Assembly: GCA_037893245.1 (NCBI GenBank)
Contig: JBAIAA010000653.1
Span: forward strand, 1,364,001 to 1,428,000
Origin: Crossaster papposus
Lineage: Eukaryota; Echinodermata; Asteroidea; Velatida; Solasteridae
DNA: 64,000 nt
Direction of reading: 5' to 3'
Every line of letters begins with the position of its first letter. Position 1 is the first letter of the stretch. Shown one piece after another: positions 35,805 through 45,460 of this stretch. A program made the position numbers and the translations under genes. The notes under the pieces were generated by a model. That model searched no databases, was not told the DNA's origin, and was given only the letters and a program-made list of their open reading frames with translations.

Positions 35805-36980
35805 ATGCCTACCAAGCAAAGGCGAAAATCTCGCAGGTTGCAGTCATTGTATGAGGGTGATGACAGCGACATGTCGTTTTCAAGTCTACAGGCAGAAAGT
35901 TCAGAACTTCAAAAACTCAAGCAAGAATTCGAACTCTTGAAGCTTTGTTCAGTGGAGGCGGAGAAAGAGCTGAAACAGCTCCGTGCAACTGCTGCGTTTC
36001 ACAGTCCACCAACGGCTGAGCAGACAGGAGCAGATGTTTCAGCGAATTCGCCCCAGGAATCACAGCCAGTGATGTCAACCACCAGTACCAACCCTTCTAC
36101 TGTCCCCAGGCCAACAGCAGCAGAGTCCCGTCTTTCCAGAACACAGCCGAGTCATAAGCTGGATGTTCCTCTCCCTCGCCAAGGAGAATTTGACGGCACG
36201 AAGTCATGGGAAGGCTTTGTCCGTCCTTTGATGGGTCTCGCCAAGGCTTGCGGCTGGACTGAAGAAGAAAAACGCTTTCGACTTGTAAGCAGCTTACGAG
36301 GGAAGGCGGCTGAGTACGTGTTTCAACAAATGGAACCTGAGGCAATCAAGTCGTCAGACACTTTGATAAAAGAGCTCGACAAGCGAGTTGGCGAGCGACA
36401 GTTGCCGAACTACTACATCGCTCAGCTAGAAGCGAGGAGACATCAGCCGACGGAGAAGCTGGCGGAGTTTGTAGCTGACATTCGCCGCCTCGTCTTTCGT
36501 GGCTACCCAACAGCTGACCCAGTTACAAGGGGAAGCATCGCCCTTCGCCACTTTCTGAAGGGTCTCTCTGATCAGCAGATGGCAGTTTCTGTTGGGATGA
36601 CAAATCCCAAGTCCCTTGAGGAGGCCACTACAGCGGTGGAAAACTTCCTGAGCCTCCGTGATACTACAAGCCCAGGAAAGGCACATCGAGTGAACACCGT
36701 GCAGGCACCACCCGAGGCGGAGCCGGGGTTTGTCACCCAAAAACAGCTCAAGCAGTTTCAGGACAACCTCGACCGGCGGTTGAATGGAATCGTCAAGCTG
36801 ATCAAAGATACGCCCGCCCACAACGCCAACAAACAGAGATTTTCCACGTCCGCTGAAGCCAAGAGGCAGAGGAGAGCTGACGATGTGACTTGTTTCAAAT
36901 GTGGTAAGCCCGGCCACTTTGCAAACAAGTGCCCCGACAGAGCGGCCAAGGAGGTCGTCGTCATACAGTCGGAAAACTAA
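35805..36980 (+). CDS. gag: Gag polyprotein (capsid and nucleocapsid)
   Basis: 391 residues. Gag forms the virus-like particle and packages the element RNA in the cytoplasm. The N-terminus is basic (KQRRKSRR), then residues about 26-64 look like a coiled coil rich in L, E and K, followed by a P/S/T-rich linker to about residue 120. Residues about 129-285 match the retrotransposon Gag domain in character (FDGT..W..F at its start, helical, LKGL near the end). A basic segment precedes one CCHC zinc knuckle with C363, C366, H371 and C376, typical of nucleocapsid RNA binding. The ATG at 35805 is the first in-frame one after a stop at 35766, in a fair context (TACCATGC). The TAA at 36978 lies inside the pol frame, so Pol is probably made by -1 frameshifting. 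The antisense frame over this gene has no recognisable product. Confidence 0.93.
   Translation: MPTKQRRKSRRLQSLYEGDDSDMSFSSLQAESSELQKLKQEFELLKLCSVEAEKELKQLRATAAFHSPPTAEQTGADVSANSPQESQPVMSTTSTNPSTVPRPTAAESRLSRTQPSHKLDVPLPRQGEFDGTKSWEGFVRPLMGLAKACGWTEEEKRFRLVSSLRGKAAEYVFQQMEPEAIKSSDTLIKELDKRVGERQLPNYYIAQLEARRHQPTEKLAEFVADIRRLVFRGYPTADPVTRGSIALRHFLKGLSDQQMAVSVGMTNPKSLEEATTAVENFLSLRDTTSPGKAHRVNTVQAPPEAEPGFVTQKQLKQFQDNLDRRLNGIVKLIKDTPAHNANKQRFSTSAEAKRQRRADDVTCFKCGKPGHFANKCPDRAAKEVVVIQSEN
36908..36980 (+). promoter_or_regulatory. gag-pol overlap, probable -1 ribosomal frameshift region
   Basis: The pol frame is open from just after a TAA at 36905-36907, and gag ends at 36978-36980, so a -1 shift must occur within these 73 bases. 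Pol has no convincing ATG near its start; its frame begins from GTG or CAA codons within the zinc-knuckle coding sequence. I see no perfect X-XXY-YYZ heptamer. The GGAAAAC directly before the gag stop (codons GAA AAC TAA) is the best candidate, and the C run at ~36932 is a second one. Confidence 0.6.
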
Positions 36981-39900
36981 CGCGGACCGTGCCGTCCGGC
37001 CTGGCAACGGTCCGTCCAAATGAACAGAACACTATCCGATTGGGTAGACAGACATTTCAAGGCATGTCTGCATTTTTGCAAGTGCAGATGTGCGGCAAAG
37101 ATAGCGAACTTTTAGTCGACACCGGAGCGGCGGTGACCATCATTTCTTCAGCACTTTTCAGCCAGATCCCCGCTGAAAAACGCCCTGAACTCAAACCCCC
37201 CTGCAAAAGCACAAAACTAGAAACGGCAAACAAGGAACTAATTGACATTGAAGGTGTTGCCACAATAGACATGATGATTGGTGAACGGCACTTTCAATGG
37301 GATGCATTTGTCGCCCCCATCAGCGATGAAGGAATCCTTGGCTATGACTTTCTGTACCACTATGATTGCGTATTGGAGGCACGACACGGCATGCGAATTG
37401 CCGGTGACTGGGTTCAATGGACAGTCAAAGGAGCCCCTCCCCATGCAATTAAGATTGCACTGAAGCAGAACATTACAATTCCAGCATGCAGCGAGTGGAT
37501 TGCAGAGGGTGTAGCCGATCATTACAAACTCAACTCAGAGTTTGCAGTCGTTGAGCCTGTAAACCATCGTCACAATCTCGTGGTCGGAAGATCACTAACT
37601 GATCCCTACCAAGAGGACATCGGCATACCCGTCAGAGTTATGAACACATCACCCGAGAACATTGAACTTCAGGCGGGTATAACACTTGGTTACCTGCATG
37701 AAGTTGATGCAGTGGAACTCATAGCCGAACAAGAAAACGGTGAAATCGATCACCTTTATCGAGTAACACGTGTGTGCAGAGAGCATGCCCGCCCAGCATC
37801 ATATGCAGTCAACCCAGTCAGCCCCGCCGCCCCCAACCCCAAGAATCCTTCTGACAAGTGGTCAGAAAATCTTCAGAAACTGTACGAGAGGAGCTGTGAA
37901 AACCTGTCCCCGTACCAGCAGAAATCATTGTGTGAACTTTTGGCTAACCACGAGAACACTTTCGCCAAATCCGCGGAGGATTTGGGAAAAGCTTCAATAG
38001 TGCAGCACACTATCGACACCGGCGACGCACGTCCTATACGACAACCTCCCCGCCGTCCCCCCAAGGCATTCCAAGGCGAGGAGGAGAAAGTGCTCGAGAG
38101 CCAACTCAAGGCGGGTGTAATCCGCGAGTCTACATCCCCTTGGGCATCGCCAATGGTTTTTGTCAGAAAAAAGGACGGCACAACTCGTCCCTGTGTCGAC
38201 TATCGGAAACTGAACGATGTTACGCGCCGTGACGCGTACCCCCTACCCCGTGTTGACGACTGTCTAGATTGCCTGAGTGGGGCAAAAATCTTCAGTACAC
38301 TTGATCTGCAGTCGGGCTACTGGCAGATTGAGGTGAAGGAGGAAGATCGTCACAAGACCGCGTTTGTAACCCGAAGTGGACTGTACGAGTACGTGACCAT
38401 GCCTTTTGGGTTATGTAACGCACCCAGCACCTTTGAGCGCTGTATGGAACTAGTACTCAAGGGTCTGCAATGGCGAACTCTTCTGATATATCTAGACGAT
38501 ATCATCATCCAGTCATCAACATTTTCAGAGCATATTGAGCGTCTTGATGAAGTTCTACGCCGACTAGGGAACGCTGGACTGAAGCTGAAGCCGAGCAAGT
38601 GTGAACTTTTCCAGACGGAAGTTCTGTTTCTCGGCCACATCATCACACCAGATGGTGTCAAACCCGACCCTAGTAAAGTTTCTGCCGTGCAGAACTGGCC
38701 GACTCCCAAGAACATTACTGAAGTACGCTCTTTCCTTGGACTCTGTTCCTACTACCGTAGATTCATAGCCCAATTCGCCACGATGGCCAGCCCCTTACAT
38801 CGTCTGTTAGAGGCCGGACAGACGTTTAAGTGGACGCCTGACTGCCTAGCGGCTTTTGAGAAATTAAAGGCCGCCCTCACCGGCAACGAAGTCATGTCGT
38901 ATCCAAATGATGATGGGTTGTTCATCATTGATACCGATGCCTCAGATACTGGCATTGGTGCAACTCTATCGCAACTCCAGTGGTGTGATCGGACCCAGAG
39001 GGAGGAGGAACGACCGATAGCTTACGCCAGTCGGTCGATGACAAAGCCGCAGCGCCGCTACTGCACTACGAGGAGAGAACTCCTTGCTATCGTCACCTTC
39101 CTCCAGTACTTCCGGCACTACCTACTGGGAAAACAGTTCCTCGTCAGAACTGATCACAGCGCTCTTCGATGGGTCATGTCCTTTCGTGAGCCTGTCGACC
39201 AGATGGCAAGATGGCTTCAAATCTTGTCCCAGTTCGACTTCAAAATCGAGCATCGACCAGGGAGAAAACATGGCAACGCAGATGCCCTTTCTAGGGTGCC
39301 ATGTGACCCTGACGACTGCCTGTGCTACGACGGCACGACCATACTCACTGATCTCCCTTGCGGCGGATGCGAGAAGTGCAAAGCCAAAAGCGAGATGTGG
39401 TCCGATTTTGTCAAAATCGACGACGTGGTCCCCCTTTCGACCAAACAAGTAAACGTTACCACCGTTGAAGTTCAATCTCCACTGAGAACTTCGCCTGACG
39501 ATCAGCCCTCGAGCAATGACGTCAACCCTAAGGCCATGCCCGCATCCCCGCGGACAGTCCTCGCACTGATGGCAATTATGGTAACACTCCTACTGGTTCC
39601 TGTGTGCAGCATTGGTAAACTTATTTGGCGCTCGTGCAGTGAGTTTACCGGCGACCTTGACGATGGACAGTTCAACGGTCATTTTTTGCGCACAACCACG
39701 CCTCCTGGAGAAACTACCGGGCAAGCCCAATTGCCCACTGCCATTCGGGTAGTACGGCCGCCCAACCGAACTAAACCTGCTACAGGATCCTCTGATTCAG
39801 CTGGAGGAGAGTCGAACTGCAACGCGCCCTGCATCCCTCGTACGGATGCCGACGCCGGTTCAAGTGCCGGGCAGCAACTTGCAGAACAATCGAATCCAAC

Positions 39901-41719
39901 TGAACAGCAAGACGACCAAGATAGTGAGGACACGAGTGAGCGTGCCCCTTCGAGTGCCCCCGCCGGTCCCAGCGCCGGACGAGCCACATCTTGGGTCGGT
40001 GGCTATAAGACAGAGGAAATAGCTGAACTGCAGAGAGCAGATCCAGACCTGAGAATCATCATGGAATTGATGATCAAATCTCCCGACAGACCAAGCAGAG
40101 ACCAGATAGCACGAGAGAGTCCCGCCTCAAGGAACTTGTGGTTGCTATGGCAACAGCTGGTGCTAAAAGACGGTGTTCTTTTCAAAAGATGGGTGACCCC
40201 TGATCAAACCCAGTCTTACCTACAACTTGTTGTTCCACATGAACTACAGGGTGCCGTTCTTAAAGCTACACACGACGCCGTGATCTCTGCTCATCTCGGG
40301 GTGAAGAAAACTTCTCAGAAAGTCAAACGCCAGTTTTACTGGTACCGACTGAAGGAAACCGTTCGTGAATGGGTCCGGAAGTGTGCGAAGTGTGGTGCAC
40401 GGAAAAGGCCACACACAACCCCCAGAGCACATCTCAAGGATTATCGAGTCGGCGCGCCGCTAGACAGACTGGTCACGGATATCCTTGGTCCGTTTCCTGT
40501 CAGTGACAATGGCAACAGATACATTCTCCTAGTCGGTGACCAATTCACAAAGTGGATGGAGGCTTACCCCATTCCCAACCAGAAGGCAGAGACGGTAGCT
40601 CATAAAATCGTCTACGAGTATATTTCCCGTTTTGGCCCACCCCTTGACATTCACTCCGATCAGGGTCGAACGTACGAGTCTCATCTCATGCAAGAAGTTT
40701 GTAAACTGTTGGAAATCCACAAAACTCGAACTTCTCCATACCATCCATCCGCCAATGGACAGGCGGAGAGATTTAATCAAGTTTTAGTCGACATGATCGC
40801 AGCGTATGTTGACGGTGACCAACGCAATTGGGATACCCACCTCCCACTTCTAACTTCAGCGTACAGAAGTTGTCAGCATGAAGCTACACGTTACTCACCT
40901 AACATGTTGATGTTAGGTCGAGAAACACACTTGCCGATTGCGTTTGTACTCGGTGGCCCCGCCACAGAGGACCCACCCCAAAATGAATGCGAGTATGTTG
41001 CATCATTAAGGAAGAGGATGGAAACCGTCTATCATCTAGTTCGCAAACATCTTGGTAAATCCGCTGAACGACAGAGGAAAGACCACGATCCCCGAGTTTC
41101 CCAAAGAAACTATCAAATTGGTGACCTGGTGTACATGCGCGATAGCACCAGAACCCCTGGTTTATCCCCTAAGCTAAAACAAGCTAAATGGGTAGGCCCC
41201 TGCATCATTCTCCGAACAATGAGTGATCTCCTGTTTGAGATACGGGTCAAGCAAAGAGGAAAAACAAAAATTCTTCATCACGACCGGCTTAAACATTATT
41301 TCAGCGATGAAGTCCCTTCATGGATGGTGGACATCCGTAAGACGTTACTTGCGAAAAGTTCTCCTTCAACGGATGATGCCGTTCTCCGCAGTAACACCAG
41401 AAAAACACCTGGCACCAGGAACACTGGCGCCCCCTCGTCAGCCCCGCCTGCTAAAGTACATGGTTCCCCCAAACCAACTGTAGCGCCATCTACGTCAGGA
41501 ACGTCGCCCTTGTCAGAGAGGAGAAGTGCACGTACTAAGAGTAGGCCAGCGAGACTTCAAGATTATTTCTTGTCTCCCAGCCCGATATTCGCGATGAACT
41601 GCGTCAATTGTGAACTTATAGTGATTTCACTACCATCTCAATGGACACTGAACTTTTACTTTCGTCGTTTTAGATGGATATTTATTCTTTTGTTTTCGCT
41701 CTCATTATTCTTATGTTAA
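36908..41719 (+). CDS. pol: Pol polyprotein: protease, reverse transcriptase, RNase H, integrase
   Basis: Uninterrupted frame in -1 relative to gag; residues are numbered from the GTG at 36929 (1596 residues). Aspartic protease: DTGA at 64-67 and ILGYDFL at 136-142. Reverse transcriptase at about 386-562: D459 in LDLQSGY and the YLDD box at 521-524. RNase H: D668/D670, E717, D742 and D785 are candidate catalytic residues. A Cys-rich linker follows (C792, C797, C799, C811, C814, C817), then a hydrophobic segment at about 877-896 and a long acidic, P/S/T-rich stretch to about 1020. Integrase: zinc motif H1115, H1122, C1152, C1155, then D1184, D1244 and E1280, giving the D,D35E spacing, and a GPY/F-like module at 1423-1425 (GPC). 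The C-terminus is hydrophobic (about 1574-1596). All core residues are present, so it may be active. Pol copies RNA to DNA and inserts it into the genome. Confidence 0.95.
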   Translation, partial: ARPLCKQVPRQSGQGGRRHTVGKLTRTVPSGLATVRPNEQNTIRLGRQTFQGMSAFLQVQMCGKDSELLVDTGAAVTIISSALFSQIPAEKRPELKPPCKSTKLETANKELIDIEGVATIDMMIGERHFQWDAFVAPISDEGILGYDFLYHYDCVLEARHGMRIAGDWVQWTVKGAPPHAIKIALKQNITIPACSEWIAEGVADHYKLNSEFAVVEPVNHRHNLVVGRSLTDPYQEDIGIPVRVMNTSPENIELQAGITLGYLHEVDAVELIAEQENGEIDHLYRVTRVCREHARPASYAVNPVSPAAPNPKNPSDKWSENLQKLYERSCENLSPYQQKSLCELLANHENTFAKSAEDLGKASIVQHTIDTGDARPIRQPPRRPPKAFQGEEEKVLESQLKAGVIRESTSPWASPMVFVRKKDGTTRPCVDYRKLNDVTRRDAYPLPRVDDCLDCLSGAKIFSTLDLQSGYWQIEVKEEDRHKTAFVTRSGLYEYVTMPFGLCNAPSTFERCMELVLKGLQWRTLLIYLDDIIIQSSTFSEHIERLDEVLRRLGNAGLKLKPSKCELFQTEVLFLGHIITPDGVKPDPSKVSAVQNWPTPKNITEVRSFLGLCSYYRRFIAQFATMASPLHRLLEAGQTFKWTPDCLAAFEKLKAALTGNEVMSYPNDDGLFIIDTDASDTGIGATLSQLQWCDRTQREEERPIAYASRSMTKPQRRYCTTRRELLAIVTFLQYFRHYLLGKQFLVRTDHSALRWVMSFREPVDQMARWLQILSQFDFKIEHRPGRKHGNADALSRVPCDPDDCLCYDGTTILTDLPCGGCEKCKAKSEMWSDFVKIDDVVPLSTKQVNVTTVEVQSPLRTSPDDQPSSNDVNPKAMPASPRTVLALMAIMVTLLLVPVCSIGKLIWRSCSEFTGDLDDGQFNGHFLRTTTPPGETTGQAQLPTAIRVVRPPNRTKPATGSSDSAGGESNCNAPCIPRTDADAGSSAGQQLAEQSNPTEQQDDQDSEDTSERAPSSAPAGPSAGRATSWVGGYKTEEIAELQRADPDLRIIMELMIKSPDRPSRDQIARESPASRNLWLLWQQLVLKDGVLFKRWVTPDQTQSYLQLVVPHELQGAVLKATHDAVISAHLGVKKTSQKVKRQFYWYRLKETVREWVRKCAKCGARKRPHTTPRAHLKDYRVGAPLDRLVTDILGPFPVSDNGNRYILLVGDQFTKWMEAYPIPNQKAETVAHKIVYEYISRFGPPLDIHSDQGRTYESHLMQEVCKLLEIHKTRTSPYHPSANGQAERFNQVLVDMIAAYVDGDQRNWDTHLPLLTSAYRSCQHEATRYSPNMLMLGRETHLPIAFVLGGPATEDPPQNECEYVASLRKRMETVYHLVRKHLGKSAERQRKDHDPRVSQRNYQIGDLVYMRDSTRTPGLSPKLKQAKWVGPCIILRTMSDLLFEIRVKQRGKTKILHHDRLKHYFSDEVPSWMVDIRKTLLAKSSPSTDDAVLRSNTRKTPGTRNTGAPSSAPPAKVHGSPKPTVAPSTSGTSPLSERRSARTKSRPARLQDYFLSPSPIFAMNCVNCELIVISLPSQWTLNFYFRRFRWIFILLFSLSLFLC

Positions 41720-41862
41720 AGAATTGTATTCTTTTGATTTTCTTTTTGAGTTAACCCTTTAGTGTGTCTTTTCTAGCGCTCCGTTTAACTTTGATGTATT
41801 CAGTTACTTAAGTTCAATTTTCGCTTTTCTATTATTTTGTTTACCGTATGTTATTCCCTACG
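41720..41862 (+). other. 3' untranslated segment of the element
   Basis: T-rich, non-coding sequence between the pol stop and the hairpin near the polypurine tract. No env or other reading frame fits here. Confidence 0.7.
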
Positions 41863-41882
41863 TTACAACGAGGACGTTGTAA
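41863..41882 (+). other. hairpin next to the polypurine tract
   Basis: TTACAACG and CGTTGTAA are exact reverse complements separated by AGGA, giving an 8-bp stem with a four-base loop, five bases upstream of the G run of the polypurine tract. Its position suggests a role in RNA 3' structure or plus-strand priming; this is inference. Confidence 0.6.
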
Positions 41883-41887
41883 AAACT

Positions 41888-41896
41888 GGGGGGAGA
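41888..41896 (+). other. polypurine tract
   Basis: GGGGGGAGA, two bases before the 3' LTR (GTGTTGCG). A purine run at this place is resistant to RNase H and primes plus-strand DNA synthesis. A preceding A run (41881-41885) is separated from it by CT. Confidence 0.88.
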
Positions 41897-41898
41897 TA

Positions 41899-42900
41899 GT
41901 GTTGCGTTCACGCATACAGCGAGCGGTCTTTATTTCTTTCCCAACCAACGCGCAGCGTTGCAGCGATATGTGTGCCCTCACACAGCGCGAAGTTATCACG
42001 CACCACTACTGGTACGCGTGTACAGCACCTGGTACGGTATGCTATTGTGTAGCGCGCAATGCATCCAGCATGTACTGTGTGCTATGACCTCGTTCACAGC
42101 GAGTTATGACTTAGTCGTTTTTCCCTCATACTTTCCCCGGAGTCGATGTGAATTCCCCTCATATACCTTACCCCTGTATTCGACCCAAACTGACCCTTCA
42201 CATTAGCGAGTGTGGACCGCTAAACCTTCCCGTGTATCTGACCCTATACATAGCGACTGGGAGCCGCTAAACCACACTGTACTGTCACGGTACACCAGAG
42301 GTCAAGTTACCCTCCCCACGCAAGAGTTTACTCCATAGAACTGTGTGTAGGTTCTCATCTAGTCTAGAGACTGAGTCTTGTGCATAACCCTATGTACCGA
42401 GAAAGTTACCCCTTTCCCTTTCCTCGAGGATTACTCCCCGTAACGCACCCACGAGTAATCCTACTTCACCCGCTCACCACAACTCTCGGACTTTCTCCTG
42501 CAAGAATGTCTAAGTCAGAACGTGTACAAATCCTCCATAGGAACATCCCCATTGACTTTGTACACGTATGCATTATTCATAACTACCAGAATCCAATGCT
42601 CTCATTGGTTAAGACGCGCACCCAAAAGCCTATATAAAGGGTGTGGAAATGGCGGAGTAGATTATTATCCGAGCTGAGCTCATACACAGAGCTTCGTTCC
42701 CAGCATGAGCTGTATGCTCTAGCCACAGAGCTTCACTCTCTCAATACTCAGATAACATGTAAGGCCCAAACTAGATCTTGTATATAGTGCGCCCTCTATT
42801 GTGATGTAAATACTTCTGAATAAACCAGTAGTATAGTGTGTGTAAGATGCTGTATCTTGACTCTTATTTTGATAACGGCTCTACCCAAGTGAGACGTTAC
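41899..42900 (+). repeat. 3' LTR
   Basis: 1002 bp, the same length as the 5' LTR at a constant offset of 7244. No difference from the 5' copy was seen on reading both through. As LTRs are identical at insertion, this argues for a recent event. TATATAAA is at 42631-42638 and the polyadenylation signal AATAAA at 42819-42824. This promoter copy faces the right satellite block and could drive read-out transcription into it. Confidence 0.95.
42819..42824 (+). terminator. polyadenylation signal of the element transcript
   Basis: AATAAA in the 3' LTR, followed within 20 bases by GT-rich sequence. It is expected to end the full-length RNA shortly downstream. Confidence 0.7.
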
Positions 42901-42904
42901 AATA
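42901..42904 (+). other. target-site duplication, right (AATA)
   Basis: Matches the AATA at 34651-34654 and is followed directly by CTAAC, which continues the interrupted monomer. Confidence 0.8.
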
Positions 42905-43029
42905 CTAACAAAGCATGCCCCGGGTCAAATTGCTAATTTTGCCATTCCTGGAGGCCCCCCTCTATCTCCTAACACCCAGCCCCTTCCCGGGGCATGCTTT
43001 CCTTCATGCCCTTATTTGTGGGCGGGGAT

Positions 43030-45460
43030 TGTGTGCACAAACCTATGGCGAATTTGAAACGCGTGTGTTAACGTTAAGATTTTCAGAAAATAGAAATAAA
43101 ATACTAACAAAGCATGCCCCGGGTCAAATTGCTAATTTTGCCATTCCTGGAGGCCCCCCTCTATCTCCTAACACCCAGCCCCTTCCCGGGGCATGCTTTC
43201 CTTCATGCCCTTATTTGTGGGCGGGGATTGTGTGCACAAACCTATGGCGAATTTGAAACGCGTGTGTTAACGTTAACATTTTCAGAAAATCGAAATAAAA
43301 TACTAACAAAGCATGCCCCGGGTCAAATTGCTAATTTTGCCATTCCTGGAGGCCCCCCTCTATCTCCTAACACCCAGCCCCTTCCCGGGGCATGCTTTCC
43401 TTCATGCCCTTATTTGTGGGCGGGGATTGTGTGCACAAACCTATGGCGAATTTGAAACGCGTGTGTTAACGTTAAAATGTTCAGAAAATCGAAATAAAAT
43501 ACTAACAAAGCATGCCCCGGGTCAAATTGCTAATTTTGCCATTCCTGGAGGCCCCCCTCTATCTCCTAATACCCAGCCCCTTCCCGGGGCATGCTTTTCT
43601 TCATGCCCTTATTTGTGGGCGGGGATTGTGTGCACAAACCTATGGCGAATTTGAAACGCGTGTGTTAACGTTACAATTTTCAGAAAATCGAAATAAAATA
43701 CTAACAAAGCATGCCCCGGGTCAAATTGCTAATTTTGCCATTCCTGGAGGCCCCCCTCTATCTCCTAACACCCAGCCCCTTCCCGTGGCATGCTTTCCTT
43801 CATGCCCTTATTTGTGGGCGGGGATTGTGTGCACAAACCTATGGCGAATTTGAAACGCGTGTGTTAACGTTAACATTTTCAGGAAATGGAAATAAAATAC
43901 TAACAAAGCATGCCCCGGGTCAAATTGCAAATGTTGCCATTCCTGGAGGCCCCCCTCTATCTCCTAACACCCAGCCCCTTCCCGGTGCATGCTTTCCTTC
44001 ATGCCCTTATTTGTGGGCGGGGATTGTGTGCACAAACCTATGGCGAATTTGAAACGCGTGTGTTAACGTTAACATTTTCAGAAAATCGAAATAAAATACT
44101 AACAAAGCATGCCCCGGGTCAAATTGCTAATTTTGCCATTCCTGGAGGCCCCCCTCTATCTCCTAACATCCAGCCCCTTCCCGGTGCATGCTTTCCTTCA
44201 TGCCCTTATTTGTGGGCGGGGATTGTGTGCACAAACCTATGTCGAATTTGAAACGCGTGTGTTAACGTTAAGATTTTCAGAAAATAGAAATAAAATACTA
44301 ACAAAGCATGCCCCGGGTCAAATTGCTAATTTTGCCATTCCTGGAGGCCCCCCTCTATCTCCTAACACCCAGCCCCTTCCCGGGGCATGCTTTCCTTCAT
44401 GCCCTTATTTGTGGGCGGGGATTGTGTGCACAAACCTATGGCGAATTTGAAACGCGTGTGTTAACGTTAACATTTTCAGAAAATCGAAATAAAATACTAA
44501 CAAAGCATGCCCCGGGTCAAATTGCTAATTTTGCCATTCCTGGAGGCCCCCCTCTATCTCCTAACACCCAGCCCCTTCCCGGGGCATGCTTTCCTTCATG
44601 CCCTTATTTGTGGGCGGGGATTGTGTGCACAAACCTATGGCGAATTTGAAACGCGTGTGTTAACGTTAAAATGTTCAGAAAATCGAAATAAAATACTAAC
44701 AAAGCATGCCCCGGGTCAAATTGCTAATTTTGCCATTCCTGGAGGCCCCCCTCTATCTCCTAATACCCAGCCCCTTCCCGGGGCATGCTTTTCTTCATGC
44801 CCTTATTTGTGGGCGGGGATTGTGTGCACAAACCTATGGCGAATTTGAAACGCGTGTGTTAACGTTACAATTTTCAGAAAATCGAAATAAAATACTAACA
44901 AAGCATGCCCCGGGTCAAATTGCTAATTTTGCCATTCCTGGAGGCCCCCCTCTATCTCCTAACACCCAGCCCCTTCCCGTGGCATGCTTTCCTTCATGCC
45001 CTTATTTGTGGGCGGGGATTGTGTGCACAAACCTATGGCGAATTTGAAACGCGTGTGTTAACGTTAACATTTTCAGGAAATGGAAATAAAATACTAACAA
45101 AGCATGCCCCGGGTCAAATTGCAAATGTTGCCATTCCTGGAGGCCCCCCTCTATCTCCTAACACCCAGCCCCTTCCCGGTGCATGCTTTCCTTCATGCCC
45201 TTATTTGTGGGCGGGGATTGTGTGCACAAACCTATGGCGAATTTGAAACGCGTGTGTTAACGTTAACATTTTCAGAAAATCGAAATAAAATACTAACAAA
45301 GCATGCCCCGGGTCAAATTGCTAATTTTGCCATTCCTGGAGGCCCCCCTCTATCTCCTAACATCCAGCCCCTTCCCGGTGCATGCTTTCCTTCATGCCCT
45401 TATTTGTGGGCGGGGATTGTGTGCACAAACCTATGTCGAATTTGAAACGCGTGTGTTAAC
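43030..45460 (+). repeat. higher-order repeat, 1194 bp (6 monomers), two copies
   Basis: TTAAGATTTTCAGAAAATAG at ~43074 recurs at ~44268. TCAGGAAATGG at ~43878 recurs at ~45072. CTAACATCCAG at ~44163 recurs at ~45357. TATGTCGAATTTG at ~44238 recurs at ~45432. The offset is exactly 1194 = 6 x 199. This unit differs from the one just left of the retrotransposon. Confidence 0.87.

Larger units (their letters stand above)
34655..42900 (+). mobile_element. complete Ty3/gypsy-type LTR retrotransposon
   Basis: An 8246-bp element inserted in the satellite. Order: 1002-bp 5' LTR, tRNA-Leu-like primer binding site, short leader, gag, pol in the -1 frame (protease, reverse transcriptase, RNase H, integrase), hairpin, polypurine tract, 1002-bp 3' LTR. 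Integrase lies after RNase H, which places it in Ty3/gypsy and not in Ty1/copia. No env frame lies between pol and the 3' LTR, where only about 180 bp remain. Both LTRs appear identical in side-by-side reading, both frames are uninterrupted and a 4-bp target duplication is present, so the copy is young and may be autonomous. The exact clade was not determined; no chromodomain was recognised. Confidence 0.96.

Noticed and set aside
36426..37019. Antisense 197-residue open frame over gag
   Set aside because: Complete overlap with a well-supported gag gene, no recognisable domain and no promoter of its own; a shadow of the sense coding.
41720..41898. Possible env gene after pol
   Set aside because: Fewer than 180 bases with no open frame of useful length lie before the 3' LTR.
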